A stretch of 58,676 bases of DNA from an uncultured Enterobacteriaceae bacterium. GTDB lineage: Bacteria > Pseudomonadota > Gammaproteobacteria > Enterobacterales > Enterobacteriaceae. This document shows, piece by piece, positions 1-11,871 of this stretch. Location of the stretch: the NCBI GenBank assembly GCA_947631255.1, contig CANRKT010000015.1:1-58676 (forward strand), written 5' to 3'. Position 1 is the first letter of the stretch. The number at the start of each line of letters is the position of its first letter. The translations under genes and the position numbers were made by a program. The notes under the pieces are model-generated. The model saw only the letters and a list, made by a program, of their open reading frames with translations. It was not told the origin of the DNA and did not search any database.

Positions 1-246
1 CATATTCAACCGGGTAAACCGCAGCAGAATGGATTTATTGAACGTTTTAATGGTTCATTTCGCCGGGAATTTTTGAATGCTTATTTATTTGAATCGCTCA
101 GTCAGGTCAGAGAAATGGCCTGGTTCTGGCAGCAGGACTATAACCTGAATAGTACACATGAAAGTCTGGGACATCTTCCTCCGGAGACATACCGAAACAG
201 CGAGAAAACTCTAATCAGGTCTGTCTCAGATAACGGGGAGTGGACA
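1..246 (+). mobile_element. IS3-family transposase (OrfB) C-terminal fragment, truncated by the window edge
   Basis: The frame starting at base 1 reads through the C-terminal part of an IS3-family DDE transposase (rve domain). It shows the typical PGKPQQNGFIERFNGSFRREF stretch, the E of the DDE triad within FIERFN, and an ending of HESLGHLPPETYR type. The upstream part lies outside the window. The transposase homology stops near base 215. A GC-rich stretch just after it (about 218-246), whose complement begins CTGTCCACTCCCC, could be the right terminal inverted repeat, but this is inference. No stop codon precedes the next domain, so the frame continues into unrelated coding sequence. Confidence 0.8.
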
Positions 247-723
247 GGTGTAGCGAACAACATCACCCAGACTCCAGACTACGTTACCGTATTTTTTGGT
301 ACTAACGATTTCGGTCAAGTAAGGAATAACAAGCCACTAGGCACTTTCCTTGATACCGGAACAGATATCATCTCGGGTTGTATTAACACTTGCCTGTTAG
401 GGGTTGTTACAAAGTTTTATTCAAAACGTATAGCTGTGTTCACGCCTTTACCGCGACTGACTAACTGGGGCAGCAATGCATCCCCTAATGCTGTGGGATA
501 CACGTTAGAGCAATTAGCGGCGTTGATTAAACGCTACGCTGAACATTACTCTATCCCCTGCCTTGACTTGTACCACTCCAGCAATCTCCCCGTGTACACA
601 ACAGAGGGAAACAAACTGTATTTTACTGCCCCATCCCTGTCATCCCCGGATGGGCTCCATCCAAATGATGCGGGACACAAGGTGATGGCTGCGAAAATTA
701 AGAAGTTTTTAGAATCTATCTGA
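247..723 (+). pseudogene. C-terminal half of a phage-type SGNH/GDSL hydrolase, fused in frame to the transposase fragment
   Basis: After the transposase homology the same open frame encodes the second half of an SGNH/GDSL esterase domain. The block III motif GTNDF (bases about 298-312) and the block V motif with catalytic Asp and His (DGLHPNDAGH, about 649-678) are clear, but block I with the nucleophile serine is missing. Such domains are frequent at the end of phage tail or tailspike proteins that deacetylate surface glycans. An IS insertion followed by deletion probably removed the N-terminal half. Without the serine it should be inactive, so I call it a remnant although the frame is open. 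The original start codon is lost. Confidence 0.7.
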
Positions 724-759
724 ATCATTGGTAAGGGAGAGTTAGCCAGGGATTGGCTA

Positions 760-818
760 TTAGTCATCAACCAAATCAGCCCACCACTGCATCATCTCGC
801 GGCGCTTGTCCATGTACT
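760..818 (-). pseudogene. C-terminal scrap of a P4/P2-type phage integrase
   Basis: On the minus strand about 19 codons ending in tandem stops (TAA TAG) read QYMDKRREMMQWWADLVDD. This is the standard C-terminal tail of P4-like tyrosine recombinases. Upstream in that frame the similarity fades after about base 820, so only the tail survives. It supports the view that bases 1-1000 are the eroded end of a prophage or genomic island abutting thrS. No tRNA or obvious attachment site is seen. Confidence 0.65.
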
Positions 819-1049
819 GTGGTTTTAATCGGATAGTTAGCCAAGGGCTGGCTGAGAGGTTGGGAAGTAAGTTTCATCTTCTATATAGAAAAAATTCATT
901 CCCCTTACCGTTAGTGCTAACATTAACGAAGTCAAATGCAGAAAAGAGTAACGGTTTTGCATTTGCGTACCAAATTGTGTACCAATTTAGCAATTGTTGG
1001 TTAAATGGTTTCACAATTTATTGTTATAAAACAAATTTATAGTTTGTAT
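819..1049. other. AT-rich spacer upstream of thrS
   Basis: No gene is supported here. Two small hairpins of the same design (AGCCA/TGGCT arms at 744-758 and 839-853) flank the integrase scrap. An imperfect direct repeat GTACCAAATTGTGTACCAATTT-like occurs at about 967-988. The last part should carry the thrS promoter and leader. Confidence 0.4.
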
Positions 1050-1070
1050 GTGATCTTACGTGTGGGTCAC
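1050..1070 (+). promoter_or_regulatory. thrS translational operator hairpin mimicking the tRNA-Thr anticodon arm
   Basis: A six-pair stem, GTGATC (1050-1055) with GGTCAC (1065-1070) including one G-T wobble, closes a nine-base loop that contains CGT at 1059-1061. CGU is a threonine anticodon. In E. coli threonyl-tRNA synthetase binds a similar anticodon-like loop about 30 bases ahead of its own start and blocks ribosome binding. Here the CGT lies 31-33 bases ahead of the ATG, which is nearly the same place. Confidence 0.75.
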
Positions 1071-1091
1071 CACTGCAAATAAGGATTTTAA

Positions 1092-3020
1092 ATGCCTGTA
1101 ATTACACTTCCTGATGGTAGTCAACGTCATTACGAACAAGCGGTTAGCCCATTAGATGTCGCGCTGGATATCGGTCCAGGTCTGGCAAAAGCCTGTATTG
1201 CTGGCCGTGTAGATGGTGAGCTGGTTGATGCAACGGACCTCATTGAAAACGATGCCCAGCTAGCGATTATTACGGCAAAAGATGAAGCCGGTATCGAAAT
1301 TATTCGTCACTCTTGTGCCCACTTACTCGGACATGCCATTAAGCAGTTATGGCCGAACACCAAGATGGCAATTGGTCCGGTTATCGATAATGGTTTCTAC
1401 TATGACATTGACCTTGACCATACATTGACTCAGGAAGATCTCGAGCGTCTCGAAAAGCGGATGCATGAGCTTGCCGAAACAGATTACACCGTCGTTAAGA
1501 AAAAAGTGAGCTGGCAAGAAGCGAGAGATACGTTTGTCAGCCGCGGTGAAAACTATAAAGTTGCCATCCTTGACGAAAATATTAGCCATGATGATAAGCC
1601 GGGTCTGTATCATCATGAAGAATATGTTGATATGTGCCGCGGTCCGCACGTACCTAATATGCGTTTCTGCCATCATTTTAAACTGCAGAAAACCGCAGGT
1701 GCTTACTGGCGTGGTGATAGCAGCAATAAAATGTTGCAGCGTGTTTATGGCACGGCCTGGGCAGATAAAAAGCAACTTAATGCTTATCTGAAACGTCTGG
1801 AAGAAGCTTCTAAGCGTGATCACCGTAAAATCGGTAAACAGCTTGATCTCTATCATATGCAGGAAGAAGCACCAGGCATGGTTTTCTGGCATAATGATGG
1901 CTGGACGATTTTCCGTGAACTGGAAGTTTTCGTTCGTTCCAAGTTGAAAGAGTACCAGTATCAGGAAGTTAAAGGTCCATTTATGATGGATCGTGTTCTG
2001 TGGGAAAAAACAGGTCACTGGGATAACTATAAAGATGCCATGTTCACTACCTCGTCAGAGAACCGTGAATATTGCATTAAACCAATGAACTGCCCGGGAC
2101 ACGTACAGATTTTTAATCAGGGTCTGAAGTCTTACCGTGATTTACCGTTGCGTATGGCTGAGTTTGGTAGCTGCCACCGTAATGAACCATCAGGTGCACT
2201 GCATGGTCTGATGCGTGTTCGTGGCTTTACACAAGATGACGCCCACGTTTTCTGTACAGAAGATCAGGTTCGTGACGAAGTAAACAGCTGCATTCGCATG
2301 GTCTATGATATGTACAGCACTTTCGGTTTTGAAAAAATCGTGGTGAAATTGTCGACGCGTCCAGAAAAACGTATCGGTAGTGATGAACTGTGGGATCGCG
2401 CTGAAGCTGACTTAGCGGAAGCCTTAGAAGAGAACCAGATCCCGTTTGATTTACAGCCGGGAGAAGGGGCGTTCTACGGCCCGAAAATTGAGTTTACCCT
2501 CTACGATTGTTTGGATAGAGCATGGCAGTGTGGTACGGTTCAGCTTGACTTCTCGTTGCCTACACGTCTAAATGCATCATATATTGGTGAAAACAACGAA
2601 CGTTTAGTCCCGGTGATGATTCATCGTGCGATTTTAGGTTCAATGGAACGTTTCATCGGTATTCTTACCGAAGAGTTCGCCGGTTTCTTCCCAACTTGGC
2701 TTGCTCCGGTACAAGTAGTAGTGATGAATATCACTGATAGTCAGTCTGAATATGTCAGCGAATTAGTACGAAAACTGCAAAATGCAGGAATTCGTGTAAA
2801 AGCAGACTTGAGAAATGAGAAGATTGGCTTTAAAATCAGAGAACACACGTTACGTCGTGTCCCTTACATGTTAGTCTGTGGCGATAAAGAGGTTGAGTCC
2901 GGCAAAGTAGCCGTACGTACCCGCCGCGGCGTTGACTTGGGAAGTGTTGACGTAAGCGAATTGATTGAGAAACTGCAGAATGAAATTCGCAGTCGCAATC
3001 TACATCAACTGGAGGAATAA
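1092..3020 (+). CDS. thrS: Threonyl-tRNA synthetase
   Basis: Class II aminoacyl-tRNA synthetase that charges tRNA-Thr. At 642 residues it equals E. coli ThrS. The order is an N-terminal TGS domain (about 1-61), an editing domain with the HxxxH motif at His73/His77 ([10 protein letters not shown]), the catalytic core with the zinc ligand Cys in MNCPGH, and a C-terminal anticodon-binding domain. The start follows AAGGAT at suitable distance. It is the first gene of the thrS-infC-rpmI-rplT block. The operator hairpin just upstream indicates autogenous translational repression. Confidence 0.98.
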   Translation: MPVITLPDGSQRHYEQAVSPLDVALDIGPGLAKACIAGRVDGELVDATDLIENDAQLAIITAKDEAGIEIIRHSCAHLLGHAIKQLWPNTKMAIGPVIDNGFYYDIDLDHTLTQEDLERLEKRMHELAETDYTVVKKKVSWQEARDTFVSRGENYKVAILDENISHDDKPGLYHHEEYVDMCRGPHVPNMRFCHHFKLQKTAGAYWRGDSSNKMLQRVYGTAWADKKQLNAYLKRLEEASKRDHRKIGKQLDLYHMQEEAPGMVFWHNDGWTIFRELEVFVRSKLKEYQYQEVKGPFMMDRVLWEKTGHWDNYKDAMFTTSSENREYCIKPMNCPGHVQIFNQGLKSYRDLPLRMAEFGSCHRNEPSGALHGLMRVRGFTQDDAHVFCTEDQVRDEVNSCIRMVYDMYSTFGFEKIVVKLSTRPEKRIGSDELWDRAEADLAEALEENQIPFDLQPGEGAFYGPKIEFTLYDCLDRAWQCGTVQLDFSLPTRLNASYIGENNERLVPVMIHRAILGSMERFIGILTEEFAGFFPTWLAPVQVVVMNITDSQSEYVSELVRKLQNAGIRVKADLRNEKIGFKIREHTLRRVPYMLVCGDKEVESGKVAVRTRRGVDLGSVDVSELIEKLQNEIRSRNLHQLEE

Positions 3021-3566
<546 letters not shown>

Positions 3567-3584
3567 GGCCATCAAGTAACATTC

Positions 3585-3606
3585 CTACGGGGCGCAAGTC
3601 CCGTAG
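3585..3606 (+). promoter_or_regulatory. Hairpin in the infC-rpmI spacer
   Basis: A perfect seven-pair stem CTACGGG/CCCGTAG closes an eight-base loop between infC and rpmI. In E. coli ribosomal protein L20 represses rpmI translation by binding folded RNA in this interval. The hairpin is a good candidate for part of that operator; the assignment is inference. Confidence 0.45.
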
Positions 3607-3636
3607 TATTTGTTCGCCTTCTGATTCGTTTATTAA

Positions 3637-3855
<219 letters not shown>

Positions 3856-3885
3856 GTATACTTTTAATTTTTTTTCAGAATATAG

Positions 3886-4257
<372 letters not shown>

Positions 4258-4267
4258 GCCCGTTATC

Positions 4268-4297
4268 AGAGGGAGCATTGCTCCCTCTTTTATTTTC
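4268..4297 (+). terminator. rplT terminator
   Basis: A nine-pair stem AGAGGGAGC/GCTCCCTCT with an ATT loop is followed by TTTATTTT. It closes the thrS-infC-rpmI-rplT transcript. Confidence 0.9.
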
Positions 4298-4382
4298 CGT
4301 GTCATAAGACTATTGGCTTTTACGCTGTTCGTTTCAATAGCTTCTGATTTCATTGAGTTGTAAAAATAAGGTAACCGCAAGC

Positions 4383-4427
4383 ATGTATGCTGCTATTTTC
4401 CGTTTCTTTTTTTACTTTAGCGCCTGA
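4383..4427 (+). CDS. pheM: pheST leader peptide PheM
   Basis: A 14-codon ORF reads [14 protein letters not shown], with phenylalanine at positions 6, 8, 9, 10 and 12. It matches the E. coli PheM design ([14 protein letters not shown]). Translation of the Phe codons senses charged tRNA-Phe: stalling prevents the terminator downstream from forming, so pheST is expressed when Phe-tRNA is scarce. A weak AAGGTAA-type ribosome site lies ahead of the ATG. Confidence 0.92.
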   Translation: [14 protein letters not shown]

Positions 4428-4449
4428 CATCAGGGGGCTTTGCGCGTAA

Positions 4450-5544
<1,095 letters not shown>

Positions 5545-5558
5545 GGGCGGAATATCCA

Positions 5559-7946
5559 ATGAAATTCAGTGAACTCTGGTTACGCGAATGGGTAAATCCA
5601 GCCAACAATAGCGAAGAACTGAGCAATCAAATTACTATGGCAGGCCTGGAAGTTGATGGTGTTGATGCTGTCGCGGGAGCTTTCCATGGTGTGGTTGTCG
5701 GTGAAGTTGTCGAATGCGGACAGCATCCTAATGCTGACAAACTGCGCGTCACCAAAATCAATGTTGGCGGCGACCGTCTGCTTGATATCGTCTGTGGTGC
5801 ACCTAACTGCCGTCAGGGGCTGAAAGTCGCGGTAGCGACTGTCGGCGCAGTGCTGCCGGGTGATTTTAAAATTAAAGCTGCGAAATTACGTGGTGAACCC
5901 TCAGAAGGCATGCTGTGTTCTTTCTCTGAACTCGGTGTTAGCGATGATAGCAGCGGTATTATTGAACTGCCTGTAGATGCGCCAGTTGGTGTTGATATTC
6001 GTGAATTCTTGCAGCTTGACGATAACACCATTGAGATCAGTGTGACGCCAAACCGTGCGGATTGCCTGGGCATTATTGGTATTGCCCGTGATGTTGCGGT
6101 TCTCAATCAGTTGCCATTGAATCAGCCTGAAATCACAGCGGTTAATGTTGATATTGATGACAGCCTGCCGATTCGTGTTGATGCACCAGCGGCTTGTCCT
6201 CGTTACCTGGGACGCGTGGTGAAAAACATTAATGTTAGTGCCAGCACCCCATTATGGATGAAAGAGAAATTACGTCGTTGTGGCGTCCGCTCGATTGATC
6301 CGGTTGTCGATATCACTAACTACGTGTTGCTCGAACTCGGTCAGCCAATGCATGCGTTTGACCTGAGCCGTATCGACGGCGGTATCGTGGTACGTATGGC
6401 AGAAGAGGGCGAAGCGCTGGTTCTGCTCGATGGCAATGAAGTCAAACTGGGTGCCGATACGCTGGTGATTGCTGATAACAGCAAAGCGTTAGCGATGGCG
6501 GGTATCTTTGGTGGTGAGCATTCTGGTGTTAATGGCGAAACGCGGGATGTGCTGCTGGAATGTGCGTTTTTCAACCCGCTCTCAATCGCTGGTCGTGCCC
6601 GTCGCCATGGTTTACACACGGATGCTTCTCATCGTTACGAGCGTGGTGTTGACCCGGCGATTCAGTATCAGGCAATGGAGCGTGCAACACGCCTGCTGGT
6701 TGATATCTGTGGCGGACAAGTTGGACCGGTCATCGATGCCAGCCATCAAGAGAGCCTGCCCGTCGCGGCAACCATTACCTTGTGCCGTAGCAAACTGGAT
6801 CGTCTGATTGGCCATCATATTGCTGATGAACAGGTGACCGATATTCTGCGCCGTCTGGGCTGTGACGTGACTGTGGGTGAGGATCAGTGGACTACTGTTG
6901 CGCCAAGCTGGCGTTTTGATATGGCGATTGAAGAGGATTTGGTGGAAGAGGTGGCCCGTGTCTACGGCTACGACAACATCCCTAATTTACCGATTCAGGC
7001 CAGTCTGATTATGGGGGTGCATCGTGAAGCAGATTTGTCCCTTAAGCGTGTGAAAACTATGCTGGTGGACAAGGGCTATCAGGAAGTTATCACTTACAGT
7101 TTTGTTGATCCTAAAACACAGCAGTTACTGCATCCAGGTGAAGAACAGCTGATTCTTCCTAACCCGATCGCCAGTGATATGTCCGCAATGCGCTTGTCCC
7201 TGCTGACCGGATTACTAAATACTGTGGTCTATAACCAAAATCGTCAACAAAGTCGTGTACGTATTTTTGAGTCTGGGTTACGGTTTGTCCCTGATACTCA
7301 TGCTGATTTAGGTATCCGTCAGGATGTTATGTTGGCTGGTGTGATTTGTGGTAACCACTATGAAGAGCACTGGGACTTGGAACGAAGAACGGTTGATTTC
7401 TTCGATTTGAAAGGCGATCTGGAGTCTGTACTCTCGCTCACCGGCAAGCTCGGCGATATCGAATTTCGGGTTCAGAATAATCCGGCTCTTCATCCAGGAC
7501 AGAGCGCTGGGTTGTTTTTAGCAGATGAATATATTGGATATATTGGTGTTGTACATCCAGAACTTGAGCGTAAACTGGACTTGAATGGCCGCACTATTGT
7601 GTTCGAAGTATTGTGGAATAAGCTGGCAGACCGCGTCATTCCTGATGCGCGAGAGGTTTCTCGCTTTCCTGCGAACCGTCGGGATATCGCCGTTGTTGTC
7701 TCCGAAAACGTGCCTGCAGCAGATGTTTTAGTTGAATGTAAGAAAGTTGGCGTAAATCATATAGTTGGCGTAAACTTATTTGACGTGTACCGTGGTAAGG
7801 GCGTAACCGATGGTTATAAGAGCCTGGCCATAAGCCTTATCCTTCAGGATTCAGGTCGTACACTCGAGGAAGATGAGATTGCTGCTACCGTTGCGAAATG
7901 CGTCGCAGCATTAAAAGAGCGATTCCAGGCCTCATTGAGGGATTGA
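5559..7946 (+). CDS. pheT: Phenylalanyl-tRNA synthetase beta subunit
   Basis: Beta subunit of PheRS, 795 residues as in E. coli. The domains run as follows: an N-terminal B1 region and an EMAP-like tRNA-binding fold (about 40-150, with [19 protein letters not shown]), then B3/B4 with the editing site for mis-charged Tyr-tRNA-Phe. A B5 domain and a pseudo-catalytic core follow. The C-terminus is a ferredoxin-fold anticodon-binding domain ([14 protein letters not shown] onwards). It sits in the pheMST-ihfA operon, with only four bases to ihfA. Confidence 0.98.
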   Translation: MKFSELWLREWVNPANNSEELSNQITMAGLEVDGVDAVAGAFHGVVVGEVVECGQHPNADKLRVTKINVGGDRLLDIVCGAPNCRQGLKVAVATVGAVLPGDFKIKAAKLRGEPSEGMLCSFSELGVSDDSSGIIELPVDAPVGVDIREFLQLDDNTIEISVTPNRADCLGIIGIARDVAVLNQLPLNQPEITAVNVDIDDSLPIRVDAPAACPRYLGRVVKNINVSASTPLWMKEKLRRCGVRSIDPVVDITNYVLLELGQPMHAFDLSRIDGGIVVRMAEEGEALVLLDGNEVKLGADTLVIADNSKALAMAGIFGGEHSGVNGETRDVLLECAFFNPLSIAGRARRHGLHTDASHRYERGVDPAIQYQAMERATRLLVDICGGQVGPVIDASHQESLPVAATITLCRSKLDRLIGHHIADEQVTDILRRLGCDVTVGEDQWTTVAPSWRFDMAIEEDLVEEVARVYGYDNIPNLPIQASLIMGVHREADLSLKRVKTMLVDKGYQEVITYSFVDPKTQQLLHPGEEQLILPNPIASDMSAMRLSLLTGLLNTVVYNQNRQQSRVRIFESGLRFVPDTHADLGIRQDVMLAGVICGNHYEEHWDLERRTVDFFDLKGDLESVLSLTGKLGDIEFRVQNNPALHPGQSAGLFLADEYIGYIGVVHPELERKLDLNGRTIVFEVLWNKLADRVIPDAREVSRFPANRRDIAVVVSENVPAADVLVECKKVGVNHIVGVNLFDVYRGKGVTDGYKSLAISLILQDSGRTLEEDEIAATVAKCVAALKERFQASLRD

Positions 7947-7950
7947 ACGT

Positions 7951-8250
7951 ATGGCGCTTACAAAAGCTGAAATGTCAGAGTATCTGTTTGATAAGCTTCA
8001 CCTTAGCAAACGAGATGCTAAAGAGTTGGTTGAACTATTTTTTGAAGAGATCCGTCGTTCTTTAGAAAATGGTGAGCAGGTGAAACTCTCGGGTTTTGGT
8101 AATTTTGACCTGCGCGACAAAAATCAACGCCCTGGGCGTAACCCGAAGACTGGTGAGGATATTCCCATTACGGCTCGCCGTGTGGTGACTTTCCGTCCTG
8201 GTCAGAAACTGAAAAGTCGGGTTGAGAATGCGTCGCCAAAAGATGAGTAA
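7951..8250 (+). CDS. ihfA: Integration host factor alpha subunit
   Basis: DNA-bending subunit of the IHF heterodimer, a nucleoid protein that shapes promoters, recombination sites and origins. At 99 residues it matches E. coli IhfA. The HU/IHF signature [22 protein letters not shown], with the conserved intercalating proline in RPGRNPKTG, lies near residues 49-70. It follows pheT by four bases, as in E. coli, where it is partly transcribed from pheST. Confidence 0.98.
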   Translation: MALTKAEMSEYLFDKLHLSKRDAKELVELFFEEIRRSLENGEQVKLSGFGNFDLRDKNQRPGRNPKTGEDIPITARRVVTFRPGQKLKSRVENASPKDE

Positions 8251-8261
8251 CCTCGCGTAAT

Positions 8262-8290
8262 AAAAAGGCCGCATCTGCGGCCTTTTTCTT
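8262..8290 (+). terminator. ihfA terminator
   Basis: AAAAAGGCCGC/GCGGCCTTTTT with an ATCT loop makes a strong intrinsic terminator of the pheST-ihfA operon. By its A-rich left arm it could also work in the reverse direction. Confidence 0.92.
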
Positions 8291-8359
8291 TGCTTGTTCC
8301 CACAGCTAAATACCCCGTAAAATTATCGCATCTCTCCCTATAAGGATACTTCAGGCCTG

Positions 8360-9340
8360 ATGCTTACTTTTGTCGCCCGGCAACGTCGTATTGAGCGTCG
8401 CTGGATTGCCGCTCTGATCTTTGTCATGTTTGGCACTCTGACACTCAGTTTATGTGCAGGAGATATCTGGATACCACCGAATCGCTGGTGGAGTGCTGAG
8501 GGTAACCTCTTTATCTGGCAAATACGTTTGCCTCGTACTCTGGCGGTATTACTGGTCGGTGCCGCGCTGGCCCTCTCTGGAACCATCATGCAGGCGCTTT
8601 TTGAAAATCCTCTTGCTGAGCCTGGCTTACTGGGCGTATCGAGTGGTGCCGGCGTGGCGATAATCGCTGGTCTGCTACTGGGGCAGGGAATGTTACCCGG
8701 CTGGGCTCTTGGGTTGTGTGCTATTACAGGTGCCTTTATTGTCACGATAATTTTATTACGTTTTGCTCGTCGCCATCTGACGACCAACCGTCTGTTACTG
8801 GCGGGTGTGGCGCTGGGTATGATCTGTAGTGCATTAATGACCTGGGCGGTCTATTTCAGTTCAAGCCTCGACTTACGTCAGCTAATGTACTGGATGATGG
8901 GTGGGTTTGGTGGCGTAGACTGGCAGCAACTGTGGCTGATGGTAACTCTATTGCCAGTTATCATCTGGGTCTCTCGCCAATATCAGCCTCTGAATATGAT
9001 GACGCTGGGGGAAAATTCAGCCCGTCAGCTGGGCTTACCTGTTTGGCTATGGCGCAATATTCTGGTTATTGTAACTGGCTGGTTGGTGGGAGTAAGCGTG
9101 GCTCTGGCGGGCGCTATCAGTTTTATTGGCCTTGTGATACCCCACTTGTTGCGTATTATGGGGCTGAGCGATCACCGAGTACTGCTACCCGCGAGTGCCC
9201 TGGCAGGGGCTAGCGCCCTGGGCGGTGCTGATATTGTGGCTCGTCTGGCTCTCCAGTCAGCGGAATTACCGATTGGTGTTGTAACGGCAAGCCTGGGGGC
9301 TCCGGTCTTTATCTGGCTATTATTAAAGGTCGGAAGATGA
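8360..9340 (+). CDS. btuC: Vitamin B12 ABC transporter permease
   Basis: Inner-membrane permease of the BtuCDF cobalamin importer (FecCD/BtuC family). It has 326 residues, identical in length to E. coli BtuC, with about ten hydrophobic segments and the family blocks [34 protein letters not shown] and [12 protein letters not shown]. It heads the btuC-btuE-btuD cluster. Its 3' end is duplicated about 270 bases downstream (see the repeat feature). The BtuF binding protein is not in this window. Confidence 0.97.
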   Translation: MLTFVARQRRIERRWIAALIFVMFGTLTLSLCAGDIWIPPNRWWSAEGNLFIWQIRLPRTLAVLLVGAALALSGTIMQALFENPLAEPGLLGVSSGAGVAIIAGLLLGQGMLPGWALGLCAITGAFIVTIILLRFARRHLTTNRLLLAGVALGMICSALMTWAVYFSSSLDLRQLMYWMMGGFGGVDWQQLWLMVTLLPVIIWVSRQYQPLNMMTLGENSARQLGLPVWLWRNILVIVTGWLVGVSVALAGAISFIGLVIPHLLRIMGLSDHRVLLPASALAGASALGGADIVARLALQSAELPIGVVTASLGAPVFIWLLLKVGR

Positions 9341-9601
9341 AGTCATTATAATGTTTAATGGGTATCTCAATTGTCATTATGTCGTGGTCAAGCATAAAAA
9401 CCACCAGTAAATGGTTCTTTAAATATTAAATACAATTCCTCTATATATTGCTCCGTCACATGGTCTGGAAAAGGGGTAAGGTGTTTTCCGTTATTCTCTG
9501 TTATTATCCGTTGTAGTTGAAGTTAATCTATTGGATTATATGTAAATTCATGATTAACAAAAGATTAGCTGAATCAGGTTCTTATCTGGCTATTATTAAA
9601 G
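9309..9601 (+). repeat. Direct repeat of the btuC 3' end flanking about 250 bases of non-coding DNA
   Basis: TTATCTGGCTATTATTAAAG occurs at 9309-9328, inside the last codons of btuC, and again at 9582-9601, just ahead of btuE. In the second copy the surrounding codons still read VLIWLLLK followed by an early stop, so it looks like an old btuC end displaced by an insertion. The bases between (9341-9581) are AT-rich and hold no gene I can support. Confidence 0.75.
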
Positions 9602-9631
9602 TCAGACGTTAACTTACTGAGGATAAACGTG

Positions 9632-10183
9632 ATGTCGCAAACCCTTTTAAACAACGAAGTAAAAACGATTGACGGTGAAATCACGACGCTTGCTCCGTGG
9701 CAAGGTAAAGTGCTGTTGATTGTGAATGTGGCCTCACAATGTGGCTTAACGCCACAATATGCTCAGCTCGAAGTACTTCAGGAGACTTATGGGGATGAAG
9801 GATTCGCGGTGCTGGGTTTCCCTTGTAATCAGTTCCTCGGGCAAGAGCCTCTTAACGAGCAAGAGATAAAAACCTTTTGTAGCACCACCTATGGTGTCAC
9901 GTTCCCGATGTTCAGTAAGATTGACGTGAATGGTGAGGAACGTCACCCACTATATCAACAACTGACCATTGCTCAGCCTGTGGCTGTGGCACCTGAAGAG
10001 AGCGAATTCTTCGAGCGTATGAGCAGTAAAGGTCGTGCGCCGAAAAATCCGGGTGATATCTTGTGGAACTTTGAAAAATTCCTTATCTCCCGTGATGGTG
10101 AAGTTATTCAACGTTTTTCTCCCGATATGGCACCTGAAAACCCTGTGCTGGTTCAGGCAATCACCCAAGCGTTGAAAGGCTAA
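9632..10183 (+). CDS. btuE: Glutathione peroxidase-family thiol peroxidase BtuE
   Basis: Reduces peroxides using thioredoxin or glutathione. It is not needed for B12 transport in E. coli despite its position. The ATG at 9632 gives 183 residues, as in E. coli, with GAGGAT at a good distance; the GTG immediately before it is less likely. The peroxidatic cysteine is Cys37 in [12 protein letters not shown]. The LGFPCNQF motif with the second cysteine and the WNFEKFL motif complete the family signature. One base separates it from btuD. Confidence 0.96.
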   Translation: MSQTLLNNEVKTIDGEITTLAPWQGKVLLIVNVASQCGLTPQYAQLEVLQETYGDEGFAVLGFPCNQFLGQEPLNEQEIKTFCSTTYGVTFPMFSKIDVNGEERHPLYQQLTIAQPVAVAPEESEFFERMSSKGRAPKNPGDILWNFEKFLISRDGEVIQRFSPDMAPENPVLVQAITQALKG

Positions 10184-10184
10184 C

Positions 10185-10931
10185 ATGCCCGTCCTGCAAG
10201 TTCAGAATGTCGCGGTTACCGGGAGACTGATGCCTGTCAGTACGGAGGTTAATGCGGGCGAAATTATCCATCTTGTGGGGCCGAACGGTGCCGGAAAAAG
10301 TACCCTGTTAGCGCGAATGGCCGGAATGAGTGACGGTTCCGGCGAAGTTTTGCTAAATAATCAGCCACTCACAGATTGGAATGCGACGCGCTTATCCCAT
10401 CATCGGGCTTGGCTGACTCAGCATCAGACGCCGCCTTTTGCTATGCCAGTATGGCATTATTTACAACTGCATCAATCTGCTCCTGGAGCTGATGCTGTGA
10501 TGATTAAGCTGGCAGGCCGACTCTCTCTGACGTCTAAACTGACGCGTCCCGTGAATCAGCTATCTGGCGGCGAGTGGCAACGAGTGCGTCTGGCCGCTGT
10601 GTTTATGCAGGTTGATCCGCAAATTAATACCGCAGGGCAGCTGCTATTGCTTGATGAGCCTATGAATAGTCTGGATGTGGCACAACAGGCTGCGCTGGAT
10701 GACCTGTTACAGGATTTCAGAGCAGCCGGTATTGCCATTGTCATGAGCAGCCATGATTTGAACCATAGCCTGCGTTATGCGGATCGGGTGTGGTTATTAC
10801 GTGCCGGAGAATTGCTGGCACAAGGAACGAGTGTCGAGGTCTTATTACCTCAGTACCTGGATAATGCCTACAATATGTCATTCAGGTTATTATCTGTCGA
10901 AGGACACAGGATGCTTATCCATTCAGCATAA
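10185..10931 (+). CDS. btuD: Vitamin B12 ABC transporter ATP-binding protein
   Basis: ATPase that drives BtuC. At 248 residues it is close to the 249 of E. coli. Walker [10 protein letters not shown] lies near residue 33, the ABC signature LSGGEWQR near 127, and Walker B with the catalytic Glu ([12 protein letters not shown]) near 150. The conserved switch His follows in SSHDLNHS. It is translationally close to btuE. Its product would pair with BtuC on the cytoplasmic face. Confidence 0.97.
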   Translation: MPVLQVQNVAVTGRLMPVSTEVNAGEIIHLVGPNGAGKSTLLARMAGMSDGSGEVLLNNQPLTDWNATRLSHHRAWLTQHQTPPFAMPVWHYLQLHQSAPGADAVMIKLAGRLSLTSKLTRPVNQLSGGEWQRVRLAAVFMQVDPQINTAGQLLLLDEPMNSLDVAQQAALDDLLQDFRAAGIAIVMSSHDLNHSLRYADRVWLLRAGELLAQGTSVEVLLPQYLDNAYNMSFRLLSVEGHRMLIHSA

Positions 10932-10990
10932 CGATATCGCCAGAATGCGTTATGTTAGAGGGCGTTTACCTGAACTGATGAGGTTATAGA

Positions 10991-11455
10991 ATGCGTTTGT
11001 GGTTGATTGCAATACTGTGCATCGTTCTGGCTGGCTGTAGCAGCCATCGAGCTCCTGCGCCCGATACGCGACTTTCTGACTCCATAACGGTTATTGCCAA
11101 TCTCAATGAACAGCTCCAGAGTTGGCATGGTACACCTTATGCTTATGGTGGCATGAGTCGACGTGGTATTGATTGTTCCGGCTTTGTACTCACGACTTAT
11201 CGCGATAAATTTGACTTACAGTTACCCAGAATGACCAGTCAGCAAGCCAAAATTGGGACCCGTATCGATAAAACAGAATTGTTACCTGGCGATTTAGTTT
11301 TTTTTATTACCGGATCGGGTGAAAGTGGCCTGCATGTCGGCATTTATGACACGGATAATCAATTTATTCATGCCTCTACCAGCCGGGGCGTGATTCGTTC
11401 TTCACTCGATAATGTTTACTGGAAGAAGAAATACTGGCAAGCACGACGTATTTAA
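10991..11455 (+). CDS. nlpC: NlpC/P60-family lipoprotein peptidase
   Basis: Predicted murein endopeptidase anchored in a membrane. A 15-residue signal ends in LAGC with Cys16 as lipid anchor. The catalytic triad is visible: Cys62 in GIDCSGF, His115 in GLHVGIY, and His127 in FIHAS. At 154 residues it matches E. coli NlpC, which also lies directly after btuD. Confidence 0.95.
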   Translation: MRLWLIAILCIVLAGCSSHRAPAPDTRLSDSITVIANLNEQLQSWHGTPYAYGGMSRRGIDCSGFVLTTYRDKFDLQLPRMTSQQAKIGTRIDKTELLPGDLVFFITGSGESGLHVGIYDTDNQFIHASTSRGVIRSSLDNVYWKKKYWQARRI

Positions 11456-11871
11456 CCGTTTTGGTTAGGAAACTATTTCCAGCCATCGATATGAATGGAC
11501 AGAAAATAATCACACATCATCAATGTGAATAATTGATATTGTATATTTCTTACTAAGCCCGCTATTATTAAGTCATAGCTCAGTGAAGTTGGGTAAAATA
11601 GGTATTCAAACGGGTATTCCCTTATCTGTTGCTTAAATTTATCCGTAATACTTCAAGTTTTCTGAACGTTGTTACGGCATGATCCACCAAATCATAGGAT
11701 TTATCTATGATTAGCGTCTGCTTGACGTTTGCGCTTGCAGATAACCCGAGTTATTTGTGTATGGCCGTTTAAAAAATTATCTGGCGTTGACTGAGTTCAC
11801 TCTCATGCCATTACTCTCGGGTGAGCACTTTTTATGATGCTATTTCGATAACCCTACGTAAGGTTTGGGAA
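11456..11871. other. Intergenic space before rflP
   Basis: No gene is supported. Bases 11642-11762 hold a diverged copy of the palindromic repeat listed elsewhere. The remainder is AT-rich and presumably carries the rflP promoter. An upstream GTG (11821) in frame with rflP lacks a ribosome site and is not used as the start. Confidence 0.4.
11642..11762. repeat. Diverged enterobacterial palindromic repeat, copy 1
   Basis: The left end CCGTAATACTTCAAGTT and the right end CCCGAGTTATTTGTGTAT resemble the termini of the better-preserved copies at 34928-35003 and 46253-46326. The interior differs. It is a weak member of the family. Confidence 0.4.

Noticed and set aside
806..1042. A 78-codon plus-strand frame upstream of thrS
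   Set aside because: No family resemblance and no convincing ribosome site. It overlaps the integrase scrap on the other strand and AT-rich leader DNA.
1347..2018. A 223-codon minus-strand frame inside thrS
   Set aside because: It is a shadow of the well-supported thrS frame, with no known family pattern.
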